Shown here in pieces: positions 18,615 through 26,495 of a DNA stretch of 64,000 nt. A model generated the notes under the pieces. The model was not told the DNA's origin, did no database searches, and saw nothing but the letters and a program-made list of their open reading frames with translations. The DNA lies in contig JAKVNR010000001.1 of NCBI GenBank assembly GCA_022483245.1, positions 1,364,001 to 1,428,000 on the forward strand, given 5' to 3'. The DNA is from Lactobacillus sp. (GTDB lineage: Bacteria > Bacillota > Bacilli > Lactobacillales > Lactobacillaceae). Position numbers and translations under genes: made by a program. Every line of letters starts with the position of its first letter. The first letter of the stretch is position 1.

Positions 18615-19337
18615 ATGAACTCAGCGTTTTGGGGCGAATTCTTTGGCACCATGGTATTCTTAGCTTTTGGTATTGCCTGCAGTGCCGGAATGAACTTGAA
18701 ATACTCGCTCACGAAGGGCAAAAGTTTTCTTTTTGTCGGACTGACTTGGGGCTTAGCAATTACCATGGGTGTTTACACTGCCATGAGCTTTGGTAGTGTA
18801 GGTAACTTAGACCCAGCTGTAACCTTAGCTTTTGCTATTTATGGTGTTGTACCGTGGTCAGATGTTCCAGCTTATATGGCAGGACAATTCATTGGTGCTA
18901 TTGTTGGTGCATTGATTGCGGTAGTTGCCTACCTTCCTCACTTTTACAAGACCACTGAAGAAGAAGGCAACGACATTGGTGTATTTGCTACTGGTCCAAA
19001 AATTAAAACTCACCAGTGGTTCTACATCATCTCAGAAGTTGTTGCTACTTTCTTCTTATGCTTCATCTTAATGAATTTGGGCAATAGCTTTGCTAAAGGC
19101 TTGCAGCCAATTGTTGCTGGTTTGTTGATCGGCATTTTGATCCAGGCTTTTGGTGGACAAACTGGTGCTGCCATGAACCCGGCTCGTGACTTGGCTCCAA
19201 GAATTTTGCACTGGATGCTGCCATTTGCCAAGGGCGACTCTAACTGGGGCTATGCTTGGATTCCAGTCGTTGGCCCATTTATTGGTGGTGCTTTAGCCGG
19301 CGGCTTGCAATGCCTATTCAAATTTGCTCTTGGATAA
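18615..19337 (+). CDS. Aquaglyceroporin (MIP family) with DPA in place of the first NPA
   Basis: 240 residues, six membrane helices and two re-entrant loops. The second loop has the normal NPARDLAPR, including the selectivity arginine. The first loop reads NLDPAVT, with Asp66 instead of asparagine. Family members carry glycerol, water, lactic acid or dihydroxyacetone. I choose ATG 18615: GGAGG at 18596-18600 is 14 bases upstream, while the GTG at 18594 has no ribosome site before it. Terminators flank it, so it is probably monocistronic. Confidence 0.85.
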   Translation: MNSAFWGEFFGTMVFLAFGIACSAGMNLKYSLTKGKSFLFVGLTWGLAITMGVYTAMSFGSVGNLDPAVTLAFAIYGVVPWSDVPAYMAGQFIGAIVGALIAVVAYLPHFYKTTEEEGNDIGVFATGPKIKTHQWFYIISEVVATFFLCFILMNLGNSFAKGLQPIVAGLLIGILIQAFGGQTGAAMNPARDLAPRILHWMLPFAKGDSNWGYAWIPVVGPFIGGALAGGLQCLFKFALG

Positions 19338-19342
19338 AAATT

Positions 19343-19372
19343 AAACCTTCTCATTTTGGGGAGGTTTTTTGC
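19343..19372 (+). terminator. Terminator after the aquaporin gene
   Basis: AAACCT/AGGTTT stem extended by T-G and C-G pairs, then six T. It lies within the apparent upstream extension of the next ORF and so argues for the later GTG start there. Confidence 0.7.
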
Positions 19373-19385
19373 TAGGAGAAAAACT

Positions 19386-19931
19386 GTGGAAATAAAACTT
19401 GCTGATTTAACTGATAAAATTGCTAATCAAACTTACGTACAAGATTTAGATACGATCAAGTATGCCGATATCACTAAGACTAAGCTAAAAAATATAGCAG
19501 AGAAAATGGTCAAAGAAGCATCGGCGGCAATTAAACACGATGAATTATTTCAATTGCAGTTGGCAGTGACTGGACAGCGGCCGGTTACTTTTTGCTTGGA
19601 AGCAAATATTATTAACTTGCCATACGATGACTACAAAAAGATAGCAAACTTTTTTGAAGATGGTAAAGCTGAGCCAGTCAATGTTTATTTTGAAACTATT
19701 TCTGATTATATTAATGTTTCAAAATTCAGAATTGATTTATTTGCAGCGGCGGATGATTTGGACGCTCAGAGCGATGAATTGGCTGCTAAGCTAGCAGAGA
19801 CTATGGATGCACAAATTAAGGCCGTTAGGAGCTATGAGGCGCCTAAACCGGCAGCTAAAAAGCCTGCTGCTAAAACTAAGACAAAAAAGACTACTTCTAA
19901 ACGAAGTAGTAAAACAAAAAGTACAAAATAA
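19386..19931 (+). CDS. Unknown protein with lysine/alanine-rich C-terminal tail
   Basis: About 181 residues from GTG 19386, which has TAGGAGA 6 bases upstream; the longer frame from 19356 would run through a terminator. Residues 1-150 form a soluble, mixed alpha/beta-looking domain I do not recognise. The last 30 residues are almost only K, A, P, T and S (KPAAKKPAAK, TSKRSSKTKSTK), a histone-H1-like tail that may bind nucleic acid or wall polyanions. No signal peptide, so probably cytoplasmic. Confidence 0.65.
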   Translation: MEIKLADLTDKIANQTYVQDLDTIKYADITKTKLKNIAEKMVKEASAAIKHDELFQLQLAVTGQRPVTFCLEANIINLPYDDYKKIANFFEDGKAEPVNVYFETISDYINVSKFRIDLFAAADDLDAQSDELAAKLAETMDAQIKAVRSYEAPKPAAKKPAAKTKTKKTTSKRSSKTKSTK

Positions 19932-19961
19932 AAGTTCAAGCCATTGGCTTGAACTTTTTTA
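19930..19961. terminator. Bidirectional terminator between convergent genes
   Basis: AAAAGTTCAAGCC/GGCTTGAACTTTT perfect stem, three-base loop. It serves both the lysine-tailed protein gene and the nrdF-like gene. Confidence 0.9.
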
Positions 19962-20906
19962 TTTGGTTTCAATGTAACTAGTTAAAGCATGCTCATTCTT
20001 GTAGTAAAAGAAATCAATGCCGTTAGCGCTTTTAATGATACCTTTTTGAGCTAATGGGTTTAGGTCCTTATCGGTTTCAGGGAAGACGGTTTTTTGCCCC
20101 ATGTTCATCAAGGCGTTGTTCATGGTATAGCGAAGATAACGTTCAACGTCTGGGATCATTTCAGGCTTATCTTCATAGAGCAAGTTAACGTCCAGCCGGA
20201 CATTGTGTAAAAACTTCTGACAGAAATCTTTCAACCAAACTTGAAAGTCTTCTTGCTCTTGCTCGCCGATTTGTTTGAAAAGCAGCCGGAACTTGCGGCC
20301 TGGATAAATTCCGCTGAATGCAGTCCCGCGCATGGCATCTTTAATTAATTCGGCTAGCCGGACCATCTTATGTTCCCCAAATAGGTAGAGGGATGGGTAA
20401 AAGCCTTTGTGATACATCACAATTGAAGTAATAATTGCAGCAGCACGTTTTTGCAGGGCATCACCGTTTTGGTAGGTTGATTGCAAGAGACGCAAGTTGT
20501 CCTGTAAAGGTTGGTCATTTTCTGCCCATTCAATTGGCTCACGAGTATCATCTGGTGAAAATTCAGCGATTGCTACTGCATAGGCTTTATTGTTGATAGT
20601 TTCCAAGAACTGCAGGGCATTTAAAACTGAAAATTCCGTTGGCGTTAGGCTGACAGATTTTTCGGCTTCGAGCCCTACACGGCTCTGCAAGGTTGAAATT
20701 AACGTAACTTGACCTAGGCCATGTAAAATCAGCTTTTGCCAATTTTTATCTAAGGCATTGAAATCTTTTAAATCTTCACGTAAAGGGATGCGGTTTGGCT
20801 CCCATAAAATATCATTTAATCTGGCCCAGGCAGATTTATCGATTCGATCTTCTAACTGATTCCAATCAGTTGCTTGTAAATAAGGTTTTTTATCTTGTTT
20901 CATCAT
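19959..20906 (-). CDS. NrdF-like (class I RNR beta) protein lacking most metal ligands
   Basis: About 315 residues, colinear with NrdF from the N-terminus (TDWNQLEDRIDKSAWARLND) to NALMNMGQKTVFP. Aligned by eye with E. coli NrdF, the ligands are Asp67 to Ser71, His101 to Asn105, Glu158 to Ser161, Glu192 to Thr195 and His195 to Ser198. Only Glu102 (Glu98) and the radical-type tyrosine Tyr109 (Tyr105) remain. The C-terminal acidic tail that binds NrdE is also missing (it ends YYKNEHALTSYIETK). The frame has no stops, suggesting selection for some role. ATG 20906 overlaps nrdI, so the two are translationally coupled. No nrdE or nrdH is nearby. Confidence 0.85.
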   Translation of the reverse strand: MMKQDKKPYLQATDWNQLEDRIDKSAWARLNDILWEPNRIPLREDLKDFNALDKNWQKLILHGLGQVTLISTLQSRVGLEAEKSVSLTPTEFSVLNALQFLETINNKAYAVAIAEFSPDDTREPIEWAENDQPLQDNLRLLQSTYQNGDALQKRAAAIITSIVMYHKGFYPSLYLFGEHKMVRLAELIKDAMRGTAFSGIYPGRKFRLLFKQIGEQEQEDFQVWLKDFCQKFLHNVRLDVNLLYEDKPEMIPDVERYLRYTMNNALMNMGQKTVFPETDKDLNPLAQKGIIKSANGIDFFYYKNEHALTSYIETK

Positions 20907-21342
20907 GATAACCACTCAGAAAACTAATCTTTCCTAATTCCTTTGGCTTCGTAACTTCACTGGTTGGTTCGCCTTCGGACAAGTCGGTGACGATTTGTCT
21001 GACATTTTTAACGTCAAGCGGGGTCCCGTTAAATTCCAGCAAATATAGAATAGGGACGTTTAATGTTGTGGAAATCTTTTTAGCGGTTTGCGCGAACAAG
21101 TCGTTAAAGTTTCGGTTTCCACATCCAATTAAACCAATCAGATTCTTCTTATTATCTTGATAGGTTAGAAAGTCAACAATCGAATCCATCATAAAATCCT
21201 GATATGATGGCACAACTAAAATGTACGGACTGCCCATGCGGTATTGCGGGTGGGCATCTTCAATTTGATGGGCGGCTAGGCCGGTTTTTTGAATGAAGGT
21301 ATCGGTTTGGCCGGTAATTGAATAATATGCGATTTGAACCAT
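20890..21342 (-). CDS. nrdI: NrdI-type flavodoxin
   Basis: 150 residues. FMN-binding NrdI proteins normally supply the oxidant that activates the Mn-Tyr cofactor of NrdF. The phosphate loop YYSITGQT, the PSY motif and the signature GCGNRNFND are present. The glycine-rich loop after PSY in E. coli NrdI is replaced by a short polar stretch (QDFMMDS), next to the flavin in known structures. The C-terminus is about 20 residues longer than usual. The stop codon lies 17 bases inside the nrdF-like gene. Confidence 0.88.
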   Translation of the reverse strand: MVQIAYYSITGQTDTFIQKTGLAAHQIEDAHPQYRMGSPYILVVPSYQDFMMDSIVDFLTYQDNKKNLIGLIGCGNRNFNDLFAQTAKKISTTLNVPILYLLEFNGTPLDVKNVRQIVTDLSEGEPTSEVTKPKELGKISFLSGYHDETR

Positions 21343-21379
21343 AATACTAATTTCTAAAAACTATACTAACTAATATATT

Positions 21380-21395
21380 CTCTAATTTTATAGAG
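21380..21395. promoter_or_regulatory. Inverted repeat upstream of nrdI
   Basis: CTCTA and TAGAG arms around ATTTTA, in the divergent promoter region between nrdI and the LVIS_2131-type gene. It overlaps where a minus-strand promoter (TTGACT upstream on that strand) would end, so it may be an operator. It does not match the NrdR box. Confidence 0.3.
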
Positions 21396-21426
21396 ATTCA
21401 GTCAAATATTTTCTGGCAAAACGCTT

Positions 21427-21454
21427 TTGAATTAGTGGCGGTTTAACGTATACT
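21427..21454 (+). promoter_or_regulatory. Sigma-A-type promoter for the LVIS_2131-type gene
   Basis: TTGAAT, 16-base spacer, TATACT, followed 27 bases later by the start codon with an AGGAGAGG ribosome site. Confidence 0.6.
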
Positions 21455-21480
21455 AAAGCTAAGAAGGAGAGGCATGAGAA

Positions 21481-22104
21481 ATGAGATTGGGCTTTAACCT
21501 GTTAGGAATTGCTGTTTGGGTAATTCTGATCCTCTACTTGGTGTTTATTATTCAAAACATCCGCAAGCGGCATCTTAAGATGATCGTTCAAGATCGTAAG
21601 CGTTTTGAGGGAAAAACGCTAGCAATTGACTTGGTTGAGATTATTGTGATGCTGGTGGCGGCTGTGTTTATGATCAAAGTTACCTTTTTTGATAATCCTA
21701 ACTTGAATGATCAGCAGGCAATTAGTAGTCATGTGGAATACCGTCCGCTAATTTTAACGACGGGAACGCATAAATCGTATTATGTTACTGCCAGTTCAGC
21801 TAAAAAAACGCGGCCAGTTCAGAGCTATACTTTTTACAGCGACGGTAATAAATATACAGTTGATAGCCGCTATGCAACGGTGGTAACTGATAATAAAGCA
21901 ACTACTGTCAATGCTGGGATGATTCCATTTAACAAACGCAGTTTGGAAAAGGCGGATAACCGTTATCAGCGTGCGTATGTGGCCGTTTATACAGCCACCT
22001 ATCGCAATAATTGGCGGAATGGCTTAGGATTGCACGCAGGACGTTTGGCAATGCGTTACTACTATTTGCGGGTGCCAGATGCGACTTTTGTCCGTGAAAA
22101 ATAA
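21481..22104 (+). CDS. LVIS_2131-type lactobacillus membrane protein, function unknown
   Basis: 207 residues: two N-terminal membrane helices (about 5-25 and 50-68), then an extracellular-looking domain of about 135 residues rich in Tyr, Thr and Arg (SYTFYSDGNKYTVDSRYATVV). I associate this layout with the LVIS_2131 family, known only from lactobacilli and without assigned function. AGGAGAGG precedes ATG 21481. A terminator follows, so it is a single-gene unit divergent from nrdI. Confidence 0.65.
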   Translation: MRLGFNLLGIAVWVILILYLVFIIQNIRKRHLKMIVQDRKRFEGKTLAIDLVEIIVMLVAAVFMIKVTFFDNPNLNDQQAISSHVEYRPLILTTGTHKSYYVTASSAKKTRPVQSYTFYSDGNKYTVDSRYATVVTDNKATTVNAGMIPFNKRSLEKADNRYQRAYVAVYTATYRNNWRNGLGLHAGRLAMRYYYLRVPDATFVREK

Positions 22105-22129
22105 TTTTGCTGATTAATTTAGATATAAA

Positions 22130-22168
22130 AAATACCCATAGCTAATTTACAAGCTATGGGTATTTTTT
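22130..22168. terminator. Bidirectional terminator
   Basis: ATACCCATAGCT/AGCTATGGGTAT perfect stem with flanking A and T runs, between convergent genes. Confidence 0.9.
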
Positions 22169-22173
22169 TGAGC

Positions 22174-23718
22174 CTAGTTAAAACTCAATTTTGTTTTTTC
22201 CTGATGTTTTTGCTTATCAATTATGCTAAGCAAGTAGCCCATGATGAAGGACATAATGATGGTTGCAAATAGGAAGTCCATGACATTGCCAGAATAAAAG
22301 GCGGCTAACATGATAAAACCTAATGAGGTAATCAGCATGGTATGCTGGAAAGTTCGATTTTCTTTACGACTAAACCATTTGACAATTGCATAAAGTAAGC
22401 AGACAACATAAATCCCTAGGAACAAGATAGTACCAATAATGCCGAGTGAGTAATATTGGGAGATGAAATCTCTTTCTAGTGGGAAAATATTGCTTTCTCT
22501 GACGTAGGAAATTCCAAACCAATCGGCCAGTTTGTTATTATTATTCTTTTTAACCTGATCAAGCATTCTGGTTTCTATTTGCCGGTTATCTAATCGTTCG
22601 GCAACGGGTAATTTCATGACTGCCAGCCAGAAATATGGGTCATATTTATAGTTATAGCTGTCGTAGATAAAGCGATGCTGCAAAGAATAATCTTGATAGT
22701 GTTTAGGGATAAATTTCTTTAAGAATTTCTTTTTTTGAGATTTTGACTTACTCTTTTCAAGACCTTGTTCTAATTTCTTGTTTAAAGACTTCTTATGAGT
22801 TCGCTTCTTCCTGGTCTTAACAATAGCATCATCAAAACTTGTTCTGCGCATTGCAGGAGTATATGGTGCGATCAATCCGATCCCGACGACTAGCAAAACG
22901 AAAGTTAAGATTAATTTCTTTGAAAAAACCAAGTTTTTAAGAATGAATCTATGAATCAAGCAAATTATGACAAAAGCAACTAGACTGACAATCAATCCAT
23001 ATAAGGCTACTTTCGTGCCTAACATTAGCATGGCTAGTGCTTGCAAGCTAGTTAGCAAGATGTTGATCCAATTGAATTGCTTAACTAATACATAAAGCAT
23101 TAGCGGCATGAGCATGAATAAAACTGCCGATGTAGTGTTGGCAAAGTTAAACCAGCCTTTAGCTGCCATTTGATAAAATGATGCCTTACTATGAAAGAAC
23201 CACTCAAAGATATTGTATTTAATCAGTTGAGTTCGGCCGTATGAAGTTAAGGAAATTTTGAAGATATCGGAAACAACAATAATGCCCGAAATTGAACCAA
23301 CCAGGCCTTGAATTACATGAATAAATTGATCTTCAGAAAAGTCAGCATTTTGAGTGATGTATAAAATCACCAATGGCAGAGCCATTCTAATTAGGTAAAA
23401 AATTTCGCCAAAAGTAGAATAGCCATAGCTAGTTGGATCTAATGCTTTGAAATCTTTAGCAAGATATAAGTGGACTAGTGAGTAAGCAATTAAGATAATT
23501 ACATATGCAATAATCCACCAACTTTTGCGTAATTTAAGCCAATTCCGTTTTTCACTAAAGTACATCAGAAATACGATAAAGACGCCAATAATTCTTAAAA
23601 TTGTTGGAATAGTGAAAGGAAGTAAATTAGCAATTGGTCCATTGTACAGCCAATAAATTTCGATAAAAGGCTGTAGTAATATGAACCAAAAAAGAGTACT
23701 GCGTAACTTTTTTTGCAA
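22174..23718 (-). CDS. O-antigen ligase/Wzy-like polysaccharide membrane protein
   Basis: 514 residues with about eleven to twelve membrane helices and one large hydrophilic loop (about 280-410). That loop is very lysine-rich in its first half (KTRKKRTHKKSLNKK) and is the kind of external loop seen in WaaL/Wzy proteins. These polymerise or ligate surface glycans. It stands alone, not in an EPS cluster, and a small cytoplasmic gene follows upstream on the same strand. Substrate unknown. Confidence 0.65.
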   Translation of the reverse strand: MQKKLRSTLFWFILLQPFIEIYWLYNGPIANLLPFTIPTILRIIGVFIVFLMYFSEKRNWLKLRKSWWIIAYVIILIAYSLVHLYLAKDFKALDPTSYGYSTFGEIFYLIRMALPLVILYITQNADFSEDQFIHVIQGLVGSISGIIVVSDIFKISLTSYGRTQLIKYNIFEWFFHSKASFYQMAAKGWFNFANTTSAVLFMLMPLMLYVLVKQFNWINILLTSLQALAMLMLGTKVALYGLIVSLVAFVIICLIHRFILKNLVFSKKLILTFVLLVVGIGLIAPYTPAMRRTSFDDAIVKTRKKRTHKKSLNKKLEQGLEKSKSKSQKKKFLKKFIPKHYQDYSLQHRFIYDSYNYKYDPYFWLAVMKLPVAERLDNRQIETRMLDQVKKNNNNKLADWFGISYVRESNIFPLERDFISQYYSLGIIGTILFLGIYVVCLLYAIVKWFSRKENRTFQHTMLITSLGFIMLAAFYSGNVMDFLFATIIMSFIMGYLLSIIDKQKHQEKTKLSFN

Positions 23719-23764
23719 TGGTATAACCTCAAAATAATTTATAATTAACTATACCAAATAATTA

Positions 23765-23794
23765 AAAAAGTGAATCAGGCTGATTCACTTTTGC
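23765..23794 (-). terminator. Terminator after the DUF2187 gene
   Basis: AAAAGTGAATCA/TGATTCACTTTT with a short loop; followed by T-rich sequence in the minus direction. It lies beyond the shifted-frame tail end (23799), supporting that the tail belongs to this transcript. Confidence 0.8.
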
Positions 23795-23889
23795 TAAACT
23801 ATTTTTTACTACTCTTTTTGGGAGCTTTTTTCTTAGGAACAGCGATTTTTTCAACTTTAACTTTGCTAGTTGCAGCGGTGCTAGTTTTA

Positions 23890-24105
23890 CTACCTTTTTT
23901 TGGCTTTCTTCATATTTTTGAATGAAACTACCATTTTATTGTTAAGATCGCTGACCGTACCTTTATCAACTGGGTCATAGTCCGTGATTTCTAGCAGGGC
24001 AGAGTTCTCGTAAATTTTTTCAACTTTGCCTTGGAAGGGTTTCTTTAATTCTTCCACGCTTTTTGCATCGACAATTATGCCAAGTTTTACTGCATCTTTT
24101 TTCAT
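23890..24105 (-). CDS. DUF2187 (KOW-like) protein; lysine-rich tail lies in another frame
   Basis: 71 codons. The middle (FQGKVEKIYENSALLEITDYDPVDKGTV) matches DUF2187, a small SH3/KOW-like domain of unknown role found in Gram-positives. The gene stops at 23890 right after a seven-A run. If one A is removed, the frame continues for 31 more codons to a stop at 23799, ending in a lysine-rich tail (GSKTSTAATSKVKVEK, then PKKKAPKKSSKK), just before the terminator. So this is a recent frameshift or a slippage-controlled extension. Confidence 0.75.
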   Translation of the reverse strand: MKKDAVKLGIIVDAKSVEELKKPFQGKVEKIYENSALLEITDYDPVDKGTVSDLNNKMVVSFKNMKKAKKR

Positions 24106-24187
24106 AATTCACCTGCTCAAATCTTTTTCTTCAATAGATGAAGTCTATTATAGAAATAGCTCATTTTCAAGTTAGGAGGCTGTCCTT

Positions 24188-24748
24188 TTGCACAAAATTA
24201 TTATTATCGCCGGTCCAAGCGGCGCTGGCAAAACCACCGTTTCTAATTATCTCACGGAGACCTATCAAATTCCTAGAGTTATTACTCATACAACGCGTCC
24301 AATGAGAACAGGTGAAGTTGCAGGACAATCGTACTATTTTGAAACAGATGCTTCTTTTAAGAAGCTACATTTTTTCGAGCATGTGCGTTACGGCTCGTAT
24401 CAATATGGTTCAAGCCGAGAATCACTAGACAAAGCTTGGTCCAAAAATAAACTAGTTTCATTAATAGTTGAAACGGCAGGGGCTCGTTCGTATTTGCAAC
24501 AATTGCCAGCCCAGACAGTTTTTGTCTATTTAACAGTCTCCGATCCAAATATATTAGTTGAACGCTTGCAAAAACGCGGAGATAGTCAGGATGAAATTGA
24601 AAAAAGGCTAGCCAGCCAGGAATTTAAGCGTGATTTACAATTACCGGCCGATTTAAATTCGAGAGCAATTACGATTATCAATGATAATTGGGAAGAAGCA
24701 AAAACCCATTTAGATAAGCTAATTAAGCGTTTACAAGCCGAATTGTGA
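24188..24748 (+). CDS. Guanylate-kinase-like nucleoside monophosphate kinase
   Basis: 186 residues. P-loop AGPSGAGKTT (residues 8-17), then THTTRPMRTGEVAGQSYYF, which matches the GMP-binding region of guanylate kinases, and the arginine-rich lid (RLQKRGD). Shorter and more divergent than the usual housekeeping Gmk, so it may be a second copy with another role. TTG 24188 is the start, with AGGAGG 8 bases upstream. Confidence 0.75.
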   Translation: MHKIIIIAGPSGAGKTTVSNYLTETYQIPRVITHTTRPMRTGEVAGQSYYFETDASFKKLHFFEHVRYGSYQYGSSRESLDKAWSKNKLVSLIVETAGARSYLQQLPAQTVFVYLTVSDPNILVERLQKRGDSQDEIEKRLASQEFKRDLQLPADLNSRAITIINDNWEEAKTHLDKLIKRLQAEL

Positions 24749-24906
24749 GAAATATTACTTGAATTATACAAATTGTAACTAGCTCGGTTTGGTTCTGTAA
24801 CGTTCTCGTAATAATTCCCTTCTACAATAAAAACTGTCAATTACGAATTAAACCACGTAGCACCAATAAAATTTTCGCTACTAAAAATTTTTGGGAGAGA
24901 ATTATT

Positions 24907-25608
24907 TTGAATTTTAAATCTAGCATTGTTAAGTTATCTGCAGTTGCCGCTTTAACTATGGGTGGCTTAACCACAATCTCTACTGCTAATAGTTCACACG
25001 CAAACGTACAAGCCGCAACTAATAACACTGTAACTATTAACTATGTTTCAGGATATGGTATTGCTGTTTGGAACAATTATGAAGGCGGCCATACTACTGG
25101 TAAATACCTGCAACACGGTACTTCTTGGAAAGTATTCAAGACTGTTAAGGATTCACAAGGCAACACTTGGTACAACTTAGGTGGTAACCAATGGATCATG
25201 GCTAAGTACACTGTTGCTGGTACTGTTGCTCCTAAGAGCCAAACCGGTTCATACAGCAGCAGCGATGCTAGCGCTGTTATTAACTTAGCTAAACAACAAT
25301 TAGGCAAGCCATATGTTTGGGGTGCTTCAGGTCCTTCATCATTTGACTGCTCAGGCTTAACCAGCTATGTTTACTCACACGCATTGGGCAAGAACATTGG
25401 CCGGACTACTTACCAACAAATTAACGCTGGTACGCGGGTTTCATTAAGTAACTTGCAACCAGGTGACTTGATTTTCTGGGGTAACTACCACGTAGGTATC
25501 TACCTTGGCAATAACCAATACATCCACGCCCCACAACCAGGTCAAAGTGTTAAGGTTGCTACTATTTCTAGCTACTTCCAACCTTCATACGGTGTACACG
25601 TTAAATAA
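24907..25608 (+). CDS. Secreted NlpC/P60 peptidoglycan endopeptidase with SH3/SLAP-like domain
   Basis: 233 residues. Signal peptide (residues 1 to about 38, ending VQAA), an N-terminal SH3/SLAP-like wall-binding module (YGIAVWNNY...GTSWKVFK...WIMAKY), a Ser-rich linker, and an NlpC/P60 domain from about 120. The catalytic Cys is in FDCSGLT and the histidines in YHVGIYLG and YIHAP. It likely cuts stem peptides in the cell wall. TTG 24907 is chosen because GGGAGAG lies just upstream. Terminator follows. Confidence 0.9.
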   Translation: MNFKSSIVKLSAVAALTMGGLTTISTANSSHANVQAATNNTVTINYVSGYGIAVWNNYEGGHTTGKYLQHGTSWKVFKTVKDSQGNTWYNLGGNQWIMAKYTVAGTVAPKSQTGSYSSSDASAVINLAKQQLGKPYVWGASGPSSFDCSGLTSYVYSHALGKNIGRTTYQQINAGTRVSLSNLQPGDLIFWGNYHVGIYLGNNQYIHAPQPGQSVKVATISSYFQPSYGVHVK

Positions 25609-25627
25609 TTAATTAGATGCTTAAATT

Positions 25628-25657
25628 AACTGCTGATAAAAATCAGCAGTTTTTTTG
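25628..25657 (+). terminator. Terminator after the NlpC/P60 gene
   Basis: AACTGCTGAT/ATCAGCAGTT perfect stem and seven T. Confidence 0.9.
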
Positions 25658-25693
25658 TGCAAAAAAACTTGCTAAAGTAGCAGAAATAGTTAT

Positions 25694-25718
25694 ACTGTAT
25701 TATACAAATAGTACAGCA
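25694..25718. promoter_or_regulatory. Possible operator before the ABC transporter pair
   Basis: CTGTA and TACAG arms flank an AT-rich core around TATACTGTATTATAC, which can itself be the -10 region. The position suits a GntR- or PadR-type repressor site. No regulator gene is adjacent. Confidence 0.3.
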
Positions 25719-25735
25719 AAACTGGAGGAATGATT

Positions 25736-26482
25736 ATGAACGAGATTTTAAAGGCTGAAGCGATTACTAAAACTTATGGCGCACGTGGTGCCAAACAATA
25801 TCAAGCTTTAAAAGGGATATATTTTAGCCTGCAAAAAGGTGAATTCGTTGGCATTATGGGTGCTTCAGGTTCAGGGAAGACCACTTTGTTAAATATTTTA
25901 TCAACGCTAGATGTACCAACCAGTGGAAAAGTTGTCATTAACCAGCATGATTTAAGTTCATTGAATAAAAAGCAATTAGCAGATTTCCGCGGACGTGAAA
26001 TTGGTTTTATCTTTCAGGATTTCAATTTGCTAGAGAACTTAACTAACCGTGAAAATATTGCTTTACCGTTGGCCTTGCAAAATGTTAAAGCAGCTGAAAT
26101 TAATGAAAAAGTAAACGCAATCGCAAAGCGATTAGGAATAGACAGTATTTTAACCAAATATCCGGCTGAAATTTCTGGTGGGCAGAAGCAGCGGGTAGCT
26201 GCTGCTAGAGCCTTGGTGCACAACCCAGCTATCCTGTTTGGGGATGAACCAACGGGTGCCTTGGATTCAACTGCGGCAACAGAATTATTAACTACGATGG
26301 AAAAATTGAACCAGGAAGATCAAGTCACTATCTTAATGGTGACGCACGATCCTTATTCTGCATCATATGCGCAACGCATTTTGTTTATCAAAGACGGAAA
26401 AATTGGGCGGGAATTGGAAAAAGGTCAAGCCAGCCGCGCTGATTTTTACCAGGAAATTATTGGTGAGTTAGGTCGTAATTAA
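25736..26482 (+). CDS. ABC transporter ATP-binding protein, BceA/LolD-like
   Basis: 249 residues. Walker A GASGSGKTT, signature SGGQKQR, Walker B ILFGDEPTGALDS and H-loop VTHD are present. It is paired with the FtsX-type permease that starts 13 bases downstream. Such BceAB-type systems remove or sense cell-wall-active peptides or aid lipid/protein release. ATG 25736 is preferred over ATG 25730 because GGAGG then lies 7 bases away. Confidence 0.9.
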   Translation: MNEILKAEAITKTYGARGAKQYQALKGIYFSLQKGEFVGIMGASGSGKTTLLNILSTLDVPTSGKVVINQHDLSSLNKKQLADFRGREIGFIFQDFNLLENLTNRENIALPLALQNVKAAEINEKVNAIAKRLGIDSILTKYPAEISGGQKQRVAAARALVHNPAILFGDEPTGALDSTAATELLTTMEKLNQEDQVTILMVTHDPYSASYAQRILFIKDGKIGRELEKGQASRADFYQEIIGELGRN

Positions 26483-26495
26483 GGAGGTGGCTTGA

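Noticed and set aside
19356..19385. Upstream extension of the lysine-tailed protein starting at TTG 19356
   Set aside because: It runs through the aquaporin terminator; GTG 19386 has its own ribosome site.
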